Notes under the pieces: generated by a model | Database searches by the model: none | The model's input: only the letters and a program-made list of their open reading frames with translations | What the model was told of the DNA's origin: nothing | Position numbers and translations under genes: made by a program | Assembly (NCBI RefSeq): GCF_013112485.1 | Contig: NZ_JABFHG010000009.1 | Span: forward strand, 62,001 to 126,000 | Direction: 5' to 3' | DNA from: Roseicella sp. DB1501 | Lineage (GTDB): Bacteria; Pseudomonadota; Alphaproteobacteria; Acetobacterales; Acetobacteraceae | DNA length: 64,000 nt | Shown: piece after piece, positions 8,920 through 16,968 of the stretch | How the letters are laid out: each line of letters starts with the position of its first letter | Position numbering within the stretch: the stretch's first letter is position 1

Positions 8920-10414
8920 CGCCGCCATGCCCGCGCCGCCGCAGGGGCGGGCCGCTACCGGCATTGCCGGGCTGGACGACGTCCTCGCCACCGGCCTCAT
9001 CCGCAACCGGCTCTACCTGGTCGAGGGCAATCCGGGCACCGGCAAGACCACGCTCGGCCTGCAATTCCTGCTGGAGGGCGCCCGCGCCGGCGAGCGGGGC
9101 CTCTACGTGACCCTGTCGGAGACGGCCGCCGAACTGCGCGACGGCGCTGCCTCGCATGGCTGGTCGCTCGACGGCATCGAGATCTTCGAGCTGGTGCCGC
9201 CGGAGGACCTGCTCGACCCTGACCAGCAGCAGAGCCTGCTCTACGCCTCCGACCTCGAGCTCGGCGAGGCGACGCGCTCGCTGCTCGAAGCGGTGGAGCG
9301 CATCCGGCCGCACCGCGTCGTGCTGGACAGCCTCTCCGAGTTCCGGCTGCTGGCGCAGGGCTCGCTGCGCTACCGCCGGCAGGTGCTGACCCTCAAGCAC
9401 CACTTCGCCCGCCTGGGCGCGACCGTCCTGATGCTCGACGACATGACGGCCGAGCCCGGTGACAAGACGGTCCACAGCGTGGCCCACGGCGTGCTGCGGC
9501 TGGAGGAGCTGGCGCCGGATTACGGCGCCGAGCGGCGGCGCCTGCGGGTGATGAAGTACCGCGGCACGGCCTTTCGCGGCGGCCATCACGATTTCACCAT
9601 CGCGCATGGCGGCGTCCGGGTCTTCCCGCGCCTGGTCTCCGCCGAGCACCACACCGGCTTCCGGCGTGACCGCCTCGACAGCGGGATCCCCGAGCTGGAT
9701 GCCTTGCTCGGCGGCGGGGTGGAGTGCGGCACCAGCACCTTGCTGCTCGGCCCGGCCGGCACGGGCAAGTCGCTGTTCGCCCTGAACTTCGCTGCCGCCG
9801 CCGTCCGCCGCGGCGAGCAGGTGCTGGCCTGCATCTTCGACGAAGAGGTGTCGCTCCTGCTCGACCGGTCCCAGGCCATGGGGCTCGACCTCGGGGCGAT
9901 GCGCAGCGCGGGCAGCCTGATCCTCGAGCAGGTCGACGCCGCCGAGATCTCCCCAGGCGCCTTCGCGCACGCGATCCGGGCCCATGTCGAGGCCGGCGTC
10001 CGCACCGTCGTCATCGACAGCCTGAACGGCTACCAGGCGGCGATGCCGGGCGAGCAGTTCCTGGTGCTGCACATGCACGAGCTGCTGCAGTACCTGAACC
10101 GCCAGGCCGTCTCGACCTTCCTCATCGTCTCGCAGCACGGGCTGGTCGGCGACATGCAAGCGCCGGTGGACGTCACCTACCTCGCAGACACGGTCCTGCT
10201 GTTGCGCTACTTCGAGGCGGTGGGCCAGATCCGGCGGGCGATCTCGGTCGTCAAGAAGCGCGCCGGCGGCCATGAGAGCACCATCCGCGAGTTCCGCATC
10301 GATGCCGGCGGCGTCCGGGTCGGCAAGCCGCTCGAGGCGTTCCAGGGGGTGCTGCGGGGCGTGCCGACCTATGTCGGCAAGAACGGAACGTTGATCGAGG
10401 ACGGCCCGGCGTGA
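8912..10414 (+). CDS. KaiC-like RecA-fold ATPase with two ATPase domains
   Basis: The 500-residue protein has the double-domain plan of KaiC. CI has Walker A GNPGTGKT at 39-46; CII has GPAGTGKS at 280-287 with a DEE acidic pair after strand two (CIFDEEVS). CII shows VIDSLNGYQAAMP and ADTVLLLRYFE, as in KaiC. The phosphorylated Ser-Thr pair of cyanobacterial KaiC appears to align with Thr422-Tyr423, so the classical phosphosites are altered. There is no kaiA or kaiB nearby. The overlap with the upstream HTH gene (8 bases) and downstream kinase (GTGA) points to a signalling module in which the ATPase works with the kinase. A circadian role is not supported. Confidence 0.88.
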   Translation: MTDAAMPAPPQGRAATGIAGLDDVLATGLIRNRLYLVEGNPGTGKTTLGLQFLLEGARAGERGLYVTLSETAAELRDGAASHGWSLDGIEIFELVPPEDLLDPDQQQSLLYASDLELGEATRSLLEAVERIRPHRVVLDSLSEFRLLAQGSLRYRRQVLTLKHHFARLGATVLMLDDMTAEPGDKTVHSVAHGVLRLEELAPDYGAERRRLRVMKYRGTAFRGGHHDFTIAHGGVRVFPRLVSAEHHTGFRRDRLDSGIPELDALLGGGVECGTSTLLLGPAGTGKSLFALNFAAAAVRRGEQVLACIFDEEVSLLLDRSQAMGLDLGAMRSAGSLILEQVDAAEISPGAFAHAIRAHVEAGVRTVVIDSLNGYQAAMPGEQFLVLHMHELLQYLNRQAVSTFLIVSQHGLVGDMQAPVDVTYLADTVLLLRYFEAVGQIRRAISVVKKRAGGHESTIREFRIDAGGVRVGKPLEAFQGVLRGVPTYVGKNGTLIEDGPA

Positions 10415-12498
10415 GGGACGATGCCGGCGGAGTTTCGGGAGACCGGAGCGCCGAAGTGCTGGTCCTCGCCCCCGGCGGCCGCGACGCGGCGGTGGCAGCG
10501 GCCATCCTGCGCGAGGCCGGCATCGTGGCCACGGTCTGCCGCGACCTGCCGGCGCTGGTCCGGGGCCTCGACCAGGCCGGTGCCGCCGTGCTGACCGAGG
10601 AGGCGCTCGCCCGAGCCGACCTCCGCGACCTCGCAGGCTGGACCCTGGCGCAGCCGCCCTGGTCGGACTTTCCCTTCGTGGTGCTGACGCGCCGCGGCGG
10701 CGGCTCGGAGCGCAATCCGGAGGCCACGCGCCTGGCCGGCGTGCTCGGCAACGTCGCTTTCCTCGAGCGCCCGTTCCACCCGACGATCCTGGCCAGCGCG
10801 GTGCGCAGCGCGCTGGCGGCCCGCCGGCGGCAGCATCAGGCCCGCGACGCCCTGGCGGCCGAAACCACCGCTGCCGAGCGTCTGCGCTTCGCTCTCCGCG
10901 CCGGCCGGCTCGGCTCCTGGGAGTTCGATGGCCGCACCGGCGAGTTCCGGGCCTCGGAGGCCTGCAAGGCGGTCTTCGGCCGCGCCCCGGGCGATTGCTT
11001 CGGCTATCCGGATCTCCTCGCCGCGATTCACCCCGACGACCTGGAGCGCATGCAGGACGCCGTCGCAACCGCGCTGTCCGAGGGCGGCGACTACGACATC
11101 GAGTACCGCACCGTCTGGCCGGATGGGTCCGCTCACTGGGCCGAGGTGCGCGGCCGCGCGTTCCGGGACGAGACGGGGCGGATTCTCATGGCCGGGGTGT
11201 CCCTCGACACCACGGCGCGGCGGGCCGCCGAGGCGGAGCTGCGCCGCCACCGCGGGCAGCTGGAGGAGCAGGTTGCCGAGCGGACGCGCGAGCTCGAGGC
11301 GGCCAACCGGCGACTGCGCGCGGCAGCCGAGGAGCGGGATCAGGTTGAAGCGGCGCTGCTGCAGGCGCAGAAGATGGAGGCGGTCGGCCAGCTGACCGGC
11401 GGCCTCGCGCACGACTTCAACAACCTCCTCCAGGCGGTGCTGGCCAGCCTCGACCTGATCCACCGTCGCGCGGCCGATCCAGCCCAGGTTGAGAAGCTGG
11501 CGGCGGCGGGGGGCGAGGCCGCGCGGCGGGGCGCCCGGCTGACCGCCCAGCTGCTGGCCTTCTCGCGCAAGCAGAAGATGGACCTGACGCCGGTGGCGGC
11601 GGGCGAGCTGGTCGAGGGTATGCGCGACCTGCTGGCGCGCTCGCTCGGGCCCGGCGTGGCGCTGCGCCTCGAGGTCGACCGCGGGGCCGGCCTGGCGCTG
11701 GCCGACGCCACGCAGCTCGAGCTCGCGGTCCTCAACCTCGCCATCAATGCGCGCGACGCCATGCCGGGCGGCGGCACGCTCACCGTCGCGGTGCGGGTCG
11801 TGGAACTCGGCCTCGCCGCGGACCTGCCGGTGGGCCGGTACGTGGCTGTCTCCGTGTCCGACACGGGCGACGGCATGGCGCCGGAGGTGGTGGCGCGCGC
11901 CTTTGAGCCGTTCTTCACGACCAAGGGCGTTGGAAAGGGCACCGGGCTGGGGCTGAGCCAGGTCTATGGCATCGCGCGGCAGTCGGGTGGCACGGCGCGG
12001 ATCGAGAGCGTCCCGGGGCATGGCACCACGGTGAGGATCCTGCTGCCGGCGGTCGGGAGCGAGGCGGCGCGCACCCTGGCGCGGCAGCCGGAGAATGCGA
12101 TGACGGGCGGCTCGCCGGTGACCGCCGCCACGAGTGCCGGCGCGCTGGTGCTGGTGGTGGACGACGACCCGGACGTAAGGCGGGCGCTGGTCGGCTGGCT
12201 CGACGCGCTCGGCTACCGCGTCGCCGAAGCCGCGGACGGTCGCGCCGGGCTGGCGGCGCTGGAGCGGCTCGCCCCGGACGCGATGCTGGTGGACTTCGCG
12301 ATGCCGGGCCTCACCGGCGCCGAGGTCGCCGTCGCGGCGCGGCGCCTGCGCCCTGGTCTGCCCATCGTTCTCGCCACCGGCTATGCCGCCGCCGCGGAGC
12401 TCGGCGTGGACGCTCCGGCCGGGCTGCCCATGTTGCGCAAGCCGTTCCGGATACAGGAGCTCGCCGAGGTGCTGGCCCAGGCCCTGACGCGATCCTGA
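10411..12498 (+). CDS. PAS-domain hybrid sensor histidine kinase with C-terminal receiver
   Basis: This soluble 695-residue kinase has an N-terminal receiver-like domain without the usual acidic pocket (about 1-130), a PAS domain (about 150-265, GSWEFDGRTGEF), a coiled coil, a HisKA domain with phospho-accepting His334 in GGLAHDFNN, an ATPase domain (NARDAMPGGG, DTGDGM, GTGLGLSQVYGI) and a receiver with Asp628. No transmembrane segment is present, so it senses a cytoplasmic signal. GTG is the start, overlapping the stop of the KaiC-like gene by four bases, so the two are translationally coupled. The output partner is unknown; phosphate could pass from His334 to Asp628. Confidence 0.9.
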   Translation: MRDDAGGVSGDRSAEVLVLAPGGRDAAVAAAILREAGIVATVCRDLPALVRGLDQAGAAVLTEEALARADLRDLAGWTLAQPPWSDFPFVVLTRRGGGSERNPEATRLAGVLGNVAFLERPFHPTILASAVRSALAARRRQHQARDALAAETTAAERLRFALRAGRLGSWEFDGRTGEFRASEACKAVFGRAPGDCFGYPDLLAAIHPDDLERMQDAVATALSEGGDYDIEYRTVWPDGSAHWAEVRGRAFRDETGRILMAGVSLDTTARRAAEAELRRHRGQLEEQVAERTRELEAANRRLRAAAEERDQVEAALLQAQKMEAVGQLTGGLAHDFNNLLQAVLASLDLIHRRAADPAQVEKLAAAGGEAARRGARLTAQLLAFSRKQKMDLTPVAAGELVEGMRDLLARSLGPGVALRLEVDRGAGLALADATQLELAVLNLAINARDAMPGGGTLTVAVRVVELGLAADLPVGRYVAVSVSDTGDGMAPEVVARAFEPFFTTKGVGKGTGLGLSQVYGIARQSGGTARIESVPGHGTTVRILLPAVGSEAARTLARQPENAMTGGSPVTAATSAGALVLVVDDDPDVRRALVGWLDALGYRVAEAADGRAGLAALERLAPDAMLVDFAMPGLTGAEVAVAARRLRPGLPIVLATGYAAAAELGVDAPAGLPMLRKPFRIQELAEVLAQALTRS

Positions 12499-12520
12499 CC
12501 TCGCCGTGACGGGCAAGGTC
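12497..12520. terminator. Short hairpin between convergent genes
   Basis: GACCTCGCC (12497-12505) pairs with GGCAAGGTC (12512-12520) with one mismatch. It lies in the 39-base gap between the convergent hybrid kinase and LivK-type genes and could end transcription from either side. There is no U-tract. Confidence 0.35.
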
Positions 12521-12537
12521 GGAGCGATCCGCCGGTG

Positions 12538-13776
12538 TTACCTGACCAGGGCGCAACCGCCTTCGTGCAGCGGCCGGAAGGCCTCGGCGGCGGGGATGGT
12601 GGAGACGACCTTGAAGAGGTCCTCCGCGCCGCGGCTCTCCTCCGGCGCCTTCGCCTGGAACAGGTGGACCGGCACGATCATCTGGCCATCGGCGCGGATC
12701 GAGGCGTCGCCGAAGGCGTCGTCCGCCGTCGGCCGCGCCTTCATGGCGGCGACCGTCTTCTGGCCCGATCGCCGGGCCTCGGCGATGCCCATGGCCTTCG
12801 CGGTCGTCAGGTAGTGCCGCACCAGCGCATAGGCGCCGGCATGCAGCGTGTTCGGGATCACGCCCGCGGCGAGCTGTGGCCGGAGGCGCGCGTGGAAGGC
12901 GCGGGTGCGGTCGTTCAGGTCCCAGTAGAAGCTCTCGGTCAGCAGCAGCCCCTGCGCCACGGGCAGGCCCACGGCGGCGACATCGGTGATGAAGGCGCCG
13001 AGGCCGACGAGGCGCGTGCCGCGGCGGGCGATGCCGAACTCTTTCGCCTGCTTCAGGCAGTTGATCAGGTCGGAGCCGGAATTGGCCAGGGCGACCACCT
13101 TGGCCCGGCTTGCCTGCGCCTGCAGCAGGAAGGAGGCGAAATCCGTCGTCCCCGGGAAGGGATGCGCCACCGAGCCGAGCACGCGCCCGCCGGCCGCCTG
13201 CACGAAGCGCGCGGCATCGTCGCGCAGCGCATGGCCATAGGCGTAGTCGGCGGCGATGAAGAACCAGCTGTCGCCGCCATCCCGGACCACCGCCGTCGCC
13301 GTGGCATGGCTCATCGCCCAGGTGTCGAGCGGGCCATGCACCAGGTTCGGCGAGCACTGCGCCCCGGTCAGCACGGAGGACAGGGCGCCGCTGTTGAGAT
13401 GGACCTTGTCCTTCTCCTTCGCCACGGTGTTGGCGGCCAGCGCCACCGCGGTGTTGCCCACCTGGCAGATCGCATCCACCCCGCCGCGGTCGAACCATTC
13501 CCGCACGATGCTGCTGGCGACATCGGGCTTGTTCTGGTGATCGGCGACGACCACCTCGACGGCGACGTCCGGATTGGCGGCGGTGAACTCCGCCACGGCC
13601 AGGCGGACGCAGGCGGTGCCGGTCGGGCCCTCGACATCCCGGTAGGGGCCGGACATGTCGGTGAGGGCGCCGAGGCGGATCGTGGCCTCGCGCGCCGGCT
13701 GCGCCCTGGCCGGATGCCCGGCCTGCAGGGCCGCGATCGCGGTGGCCGTCAGCAGGCCGCGCCGGTCGAGCATCAT
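12538..13776 (-). CDS. LivK-type (branched-chain amino acid class) ABC substrate-binding protein
   Basis: The 412-residue exported protein is a type-I periplasmic binding protein of the Leu/Ile/Val receptor class (Peripla_BP_6). A twin-arginine-like leader (DRRGLLTATAIAAL) ends at ARAQP. IRLGALTDMSGPYRDVEG, VVVADHQNKPDVASSIVREW, the WFFIAADYAYGHALRDDA segment and GDASIRADGQMIVPVHLFQ are typical of subgroup members that bind aromatic acids, amides or other carboxylates. No permease or ATPase genes are adjacent. Two ATG codons (13776, 13773) are possible starts. A modular palindromic repeat lies immediately upstream. Ligand unknown. Confidence 0.9.
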   Translation of the reverse strand: MMLDRRGLLTATAIAALQAGHPARAQPAREATIRLGALTDMSGPYRDVEGPTGTACVRLAVAEFTAANPDVAVEVVVADHQNKPDVASSIVREWFDRGGVDAICQVGNTAVALAANTVAKEKDKVHLNSGALSSVLTGAQCSPNLVHGPLDTWAMSHATATAVVRDGGDSWFFIAADYAYGHALRDDAARFVQAAGGRVLGSVAHPFPGTTDFASFLLQAQASRAKVVALANSGSDLINCLKQAKEFGIARRGTRLVGLGAFITDVAAVGLPVAQGLLLTESFYWDLNDRTRAFHARLRPQLAAGVIPNTLHAGAYALVRHYLTTAKAMGIAEARRSGQKTVAAMKARPTADDAFGDASIRADGQMIVPVHLFQAKAPEESRGAEDLFKVVSTIPAAEAFRPLHEGGCALVR

Positions 13777-13812
13777 GTCGTCTTCCCCCTGTCCGAATGC
13801 GGAGAGGGTCCT

Positions 13813-13862
13813 AAAGCAGATCCCGATCAGGTGGAATCACCTGATCGGGTGAAGATGCTCTA
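13813..13862. repeat. Modular palindromic repeat, CCCGATCAGGTG type (copy 1)
   Basis: CCCGATCAGGTG (13822-13833) pairs perfectly with CACCTGATCGGG (13838-13849) over a four-base loop, framed by AAAGCA and TGCTCTA. It sits in the divergent gap between the LivK-type and glutathione S-transferase genes, so it may lie in or beside their promoters. Confidence 0.85.
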
Positions 13863-13888
13863 GCCTGCACCGAACCGGGGAGGCCATC

Positions 13889-14554
13889 ATGATCGTGCTG
13901 CACCACTGCTCCGACGCGCGCTCCTTCCGTCCGCTCTGGACGCTGGAGGAGATGGGGCTGCCCTATGCGCTGCGGATGCTGCCCTTCCCGCCGCGCCTCG
14001 CCGCGCCGGACTACCTCGCCATCAACCCGCTCGGCACCATCCCGCTGCTCGAGGACGGAGAGGCGCGCATGACCGAATCGGCGGCGATCTGCCACTACCT
14101 CGTCAGCCGCCATGGCCCTTCGCCGCTGAACGTCGCGCCGGAGGAGCCGGGCTATGCCGCCTTCCTGAACGGGCTGCATTTCGGTGAGGCGACGCTGACC
14201 TTCCCGCAGACCCTGGTGCTGCGCTACCGGCGCCTGGAGCCGCCCGAGCGCCGGCTGCCGCAGGTGGCGGAGGATTACGAGCGCTGGTTCCTCTCCCGCC
14301 TGCGCAAGGGGCTGGGGCGGCTGGAGGGCGGCTACTACGCCGCGGGCCGGTTCACCGCCGCGGACATCGCCATCGGCTACGCCCTGCTGCTCGCAACCAG
14401 GCTCGGCCTGGCGGAGCAGTTCACGCCGGAGGCGGCGGCGTACTGGGCGCGGCTCTCCGCGCGCCCCGCCTACCGGCGGGCGCGGGAGGCGCAGCAGGCA
14501 GCGCTGGCGGCGCAGCAGGTGCCGCCGACCGATCTGCCGGCGGCGGCGTCCTAG
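13889..14554 (+). CDS. Glutathione S-transferase family protein
   Basis: The 221-residue protein has the two-domain cytosolic GST plan: a thioredoxin-like N-terminal domain (MIVLHHCSDARSFRPLW, then INPLGTIPLLEDGE with the cis-Pro loop, and MTESAAICHYL, the glutathione gamma-glutamyl site) and an all-helical C-terminal domain (FTAADIAIGYALLLATRLG carries the N-capping box). Ser12 near the start could activate glutathione, as in serine-type bacterial GSTs. It probably conjugates or isomerises electrophiles; the substrate is not predictable. Its TAG stop (14552-14554) is the first codon of a palindromic repeat, so the native C-terminus may have been set by repeat insertion. Confidence 0.9.
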   Translation: MIVLHHCSDARSFRPLWTLEEMGLPYALRMLPFPPRLAAPDYLAINPLGTIPLLEDGEARMTESAAICHYLVSRHGPSPLNVAPEEPGYAAFLNGLHFGEATLTFPQTLVLRYRRLEPPERRLPQVAEDYERWFLSRLRKGLGRLEGGYYAAGRFTAADIAIGYALLLATRLGLAEQFTPEAAAYWARLSARPAYRRAREAQQAALAAQQVPPTDLPAAAS

Positions 14555-14656
14555 AGCAGATCCCGATCAGGTAGACTCACCTGATCGGGTGAAGATGCTC
14601 TGAAAACAGTAGGCTAGAGCATTTGCCGTGAACCGAGGTGAACGGGAAATGCTCTA
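14552..14656. repeat. Modular palindromic repeat, two-hairpin copy
   Basis: The unit begins TAGAGCA and ends TGCTCTA. Its first module holds CCCGATCAGGTA/CACCTGATCGGG arms (one mismatch), then the linker GAAAACAGTAGGCT. The second module has AGAGCATTT (14616-14624) pairing with AAATGCTCT (14647-14655). It overlaps the stop codon of the glutathione S-transferase gene. Confidence 0.85.
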
Positions 14657-14687
14657 TAGGCGGGCGCGCCGGGCAGGGCCGCCGCGC

Positions 14688-15182
14688 TCAGGCGGCCTGT
14701 GGTGCCGTGCCATAGGGCACGCCGCTGGCCCAGGCCTCGACATAGGTCGCGATCGACAGCGTCCAGCGCTCGCGCATCGTCTCGTCGAAATACTCGAACA
14801 GGATGCCGTCCGGCGCGGTCATCGACAGCAGCACGGTGCCGCCGGCCTCGCCGCCGCATTCGAGATGCGGCAGGGCGTCCGGGCTGGCCAGGGCATAGTC
14901 GCCCGCCCGGCGGGAGATCGCCTTGGTCGAGCCGTCCGGCTGCAACTCGATCAGGTGCTGCTCGCCCTCGAGCACCAGGGTGAGGGTCGAGGCGACGTGA
15001 CGATGCCGCCGGCAATGGCCGCGGCCCGGCGCGTAGCGCAGCAGCATGTCCAGCCGGCCGAGGGCGAGGTCGTAGCCGAGCAGGCTGTACTCGAAGTCGA
15101 TCCGATAGGCCGTCACCGAGGGATCGGTGACGCGGCGCCATTCGACGGAACGCGCATCGAAGCTGCGGGAGAGCGATGGCAT
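14688..15182 (-). CDS. Cupin-domain protein
   Basis: The 164-residue product is a single small beta-barrel of the cupin superfamily. The first cupin motif is seen in GHCRRHRHVASTLTLVLEGE, with the HxH metal ligands and a later Glu, and the second in GDYALASPDALPHLECGG, with the third His. It probably binds one metal ion and may act as a small dioxygenase, isomerase or sensor. The start at the Met before PSLSRSFDARSVEW is chosen because the sequence further upstream in frame is not protein-like. It is transcribed divergently from the TPR gene. The function is not predictable. Confidence 0.75.
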   Translation of the reverse strand: MPSLSRSFDARSVEWRRVTDPSVTAYRIDFEYSLLGYDLALGRLDMLLRYAPGRGHCRRHRHVASTLTLVLEGEQHLIELQPDGSTKAISRRAGDYALASPDALPHLECGGEAGGTVLLSMTAPDGILFEYFDETMRERWTLSIATYVEAWASGVPYGTAPQAA

Positions 15183-15408
15183 GGCGGGTCTCGTGTGGCC
15201 GATGGGAGCGTCGACGCTACCGCGGATTGCGTTCAGGATCGAAGGCTGCTCCGTTGCAGCCCATCCCAGGTCATGCCCGGCCTCTCGCTCCGCGCGCTGC
15301 TCCATGCGGAATGTCGGATCGTCGAGAGACGGTCATCTTCTGGATGGCTAATTTGTCCCTCTTTGCCGCCTTCGCCTACGGGGGCCGGCCCATACCGAGG
15401 AAACCGCC

Positions 15409-16728
15409 ATGGCCTGCCTCGACCGCCGCGGCCTGCCGCTCTCGACCGAGTCCGACCTCGCCGCCGGGCGCTACCGGCAGGGCGTGAATCTCCTCCTCTC
15501 GGCCTGGCCGGGCGCCGCCGAGACGCTGGAGGGGGCGGTCGCGGCCGATCCGGATTTCGCCCTCGCCCATGCCGCCCGCGCCCGCCTGCACGCCATCCGC
15601 GCCGAGATGCCGGCGGCCCGGGCACGGATCGCGGCGGCGGCGGAGCAGGTGGCCCGGCGGGGCACCGAGCGGGAGCGGAGCCATGTCGGGATCCTGTCGC
15701 TGGCCATCAACGGCCAGCCGGCCCGGGCGCTGGACGCCACCCTCGCCCATGTCGAGGCCTGGCCGCGCGACGCGCTGATCCTCTCCCTGCCGCTCGGTGC
15801 CTTCGGGCTCTTCGCCTTCTCCGGCATGGCGGGGCACGACCAGGCGCGCGTCGATCTCTGCGAGCGCCATGCCCGGCACTACGACGCCGATGACTGGTGG
15901 TTCCTCACCTATCGCGGCTGGTCGCAGGCCGAGAACGGCGCGGTGGCGCAGGGCCGCGCCCTGACCCAGCGCGGCTTCGAACTGCGGCGGGAGAACGCCA
16001 ATGCGGCGCATGCGCTGTCGCACGCGATGTACGAGGCCGGCGCCGGCGAGGAGGCGGAGGCGCTGATCGAGGGCTGGCTGCCGGGCTACGACCGCAGCGG
16101 CCCGCTGCACGGCCACATCGCCTGGCACGCGGCGCTCGGCGCGCTGGAACGCGGCGACGCGGAACGGGCCCTCGCCCTCTATGCCGCGCATGTCGCGCCC
16201 GCGGTCTCGGCCGGCATGCCGGTCAACGTGGTGAGCGACACCGCCTCCTTCCTGTGGCGGCTGCAGGCCTATGGCCATGCGGTGCCCGCCGGTCTGTGGC
16301 AGGCGGCGGCCGATTACGCGCGGCCGGTCTTCCCCGCCGCCGGCTTCCCCTTCGCCGACGCCCATATGGCCATCCTGGAGGCGGCCACCGGCGAGCGGGA
16401 GGCGGCGGAGCGGCGCGCCGCGGCGCTGGCGCGGCTGGTCGAGGCGGGCAGCCTCGCCGCCGGGCCGGTGGTGCCGGCGATCTGCCGCGCGGCGCTGGCC
16501 TTCGCCGAGGAGGACTATGCCGGCTGCGCCCGCCTCCTGGAGCCGGTGGCGGCCGAGGTAGTGCGCATCGGCGGCAGCGGCGCCCAGCGCGAGATGCTGG
16601 AGGACATGCTCCTCCTCGCCCTGATGCGCGGCGGCGAGGCCGAGAAGGCCTGCGCCCTGCTCGACCGCCGCCTGCACCGCCGCTCCTCGCCGCGCGACGC
16701 GCGCTGGCGCGGCCAGCTCGCCGCCTGA
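15409..16728 (+). CDS. TTC38-like tetratricopeptide repeat protein
   Basis: This 439-residue, mostly helical protein has TPR-like repeats over its whole length and resembles the bacterial relatives of eukaryotic TTC38. Landmarks are an N-terminal YRQGVNLLLSAWPGAAETLE repeat, HALSHAMYEAGAGEEAEALI and the conserved SGPLHGHIAWHAALGALERGD segment. No signal peptide or membrane segment is present, so it is cytoplasmic. Such proteins usually act as protein-binding scaffolds, and no enzymatic motif is seen. It stands alone between a divergent cupin gene and a convergent histidine kinase. Confidence 0.85.
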   Translation: MACLDRRGLPLSTESDLAAGRYRQGVNLLLSAWPGAAETLEGAVAADPDFALAHAARARLHAIRAEMPAARARIAAAAEQVARRGTERERSHVGILSLAINGQPARALDATLAHVEAWPRDALILSLPLGAFGLFAFSGMAGHDQARVDLCERHARHYDADDWWFLTYRGWSQAENGAVAQGRALTQRGFELRRENANAAHALSHAMYEAGAGEEAEALIEGWLPGYDRSGPLHGHIAWHAALGALERGDAERALALYAAHVAPAVSAGMPVNVVSDTASFLWRLQAYGHAVPAGLWQAAADYARPVFPAAGFPFADAHMAILEAATGEREAAERRAAALARLVEAGSLAAGPVVPAICRAALAFAEEDYAGCARLLEPVAAEVVRIGGSGAQREMLEDMLLLALMRGGEAEKACALLDRRLHRRSSPRDARWRGQLAA

Positions 16729-16740
16729 CGCAGACCCGCG

Positions 16741-16905
16741 ATGTCGCGCGCCGAAGCGGCCCTGGCCGCGCCCCCCGCCGCGGCCGAACCCGGCGACGCC
16801 ACGGTTCACGCCATGGTTCACGCCACGGGCAACATCGCCCGGCTGCCGATCGGGCAGGCGCTGGCGGCCGGCGCCATGTCCCGCCGCCCGGCCGCGGCGG
16901 GCTGA
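16741..16905 (+). CDS. Possible 54-residue protein
   Basis: A short frame starts 12 bases after the TPR gene, with almost every third position G or C. It has an Ala/Pro-rich start and an amphipathic middle. It contains a small tandem repeat of GGTTCACGCCA. No family is recognised and no ribosome binding site is evident, so it may simply be read-through composition. Confidence 0.22.
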   Translation: MSRAEAALAAPPAAAEPGDATVHAMVHATGNIARLPIGQALAAGAMSRRPAAAG

Positions 16906-16968
16906 ACGGTCGGGACAGACGGCCGGCCTCACCTTCGCCCGGCGCCCCGCGCATGTCGTGGCGCCGCG

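Noticed and set aside
8912-10414. Circadian clock operon
   Set aside because: There is no kaiA or kaiB, and the phosphosite pair is altered. KaiC-type ATPases are common outside clocks.
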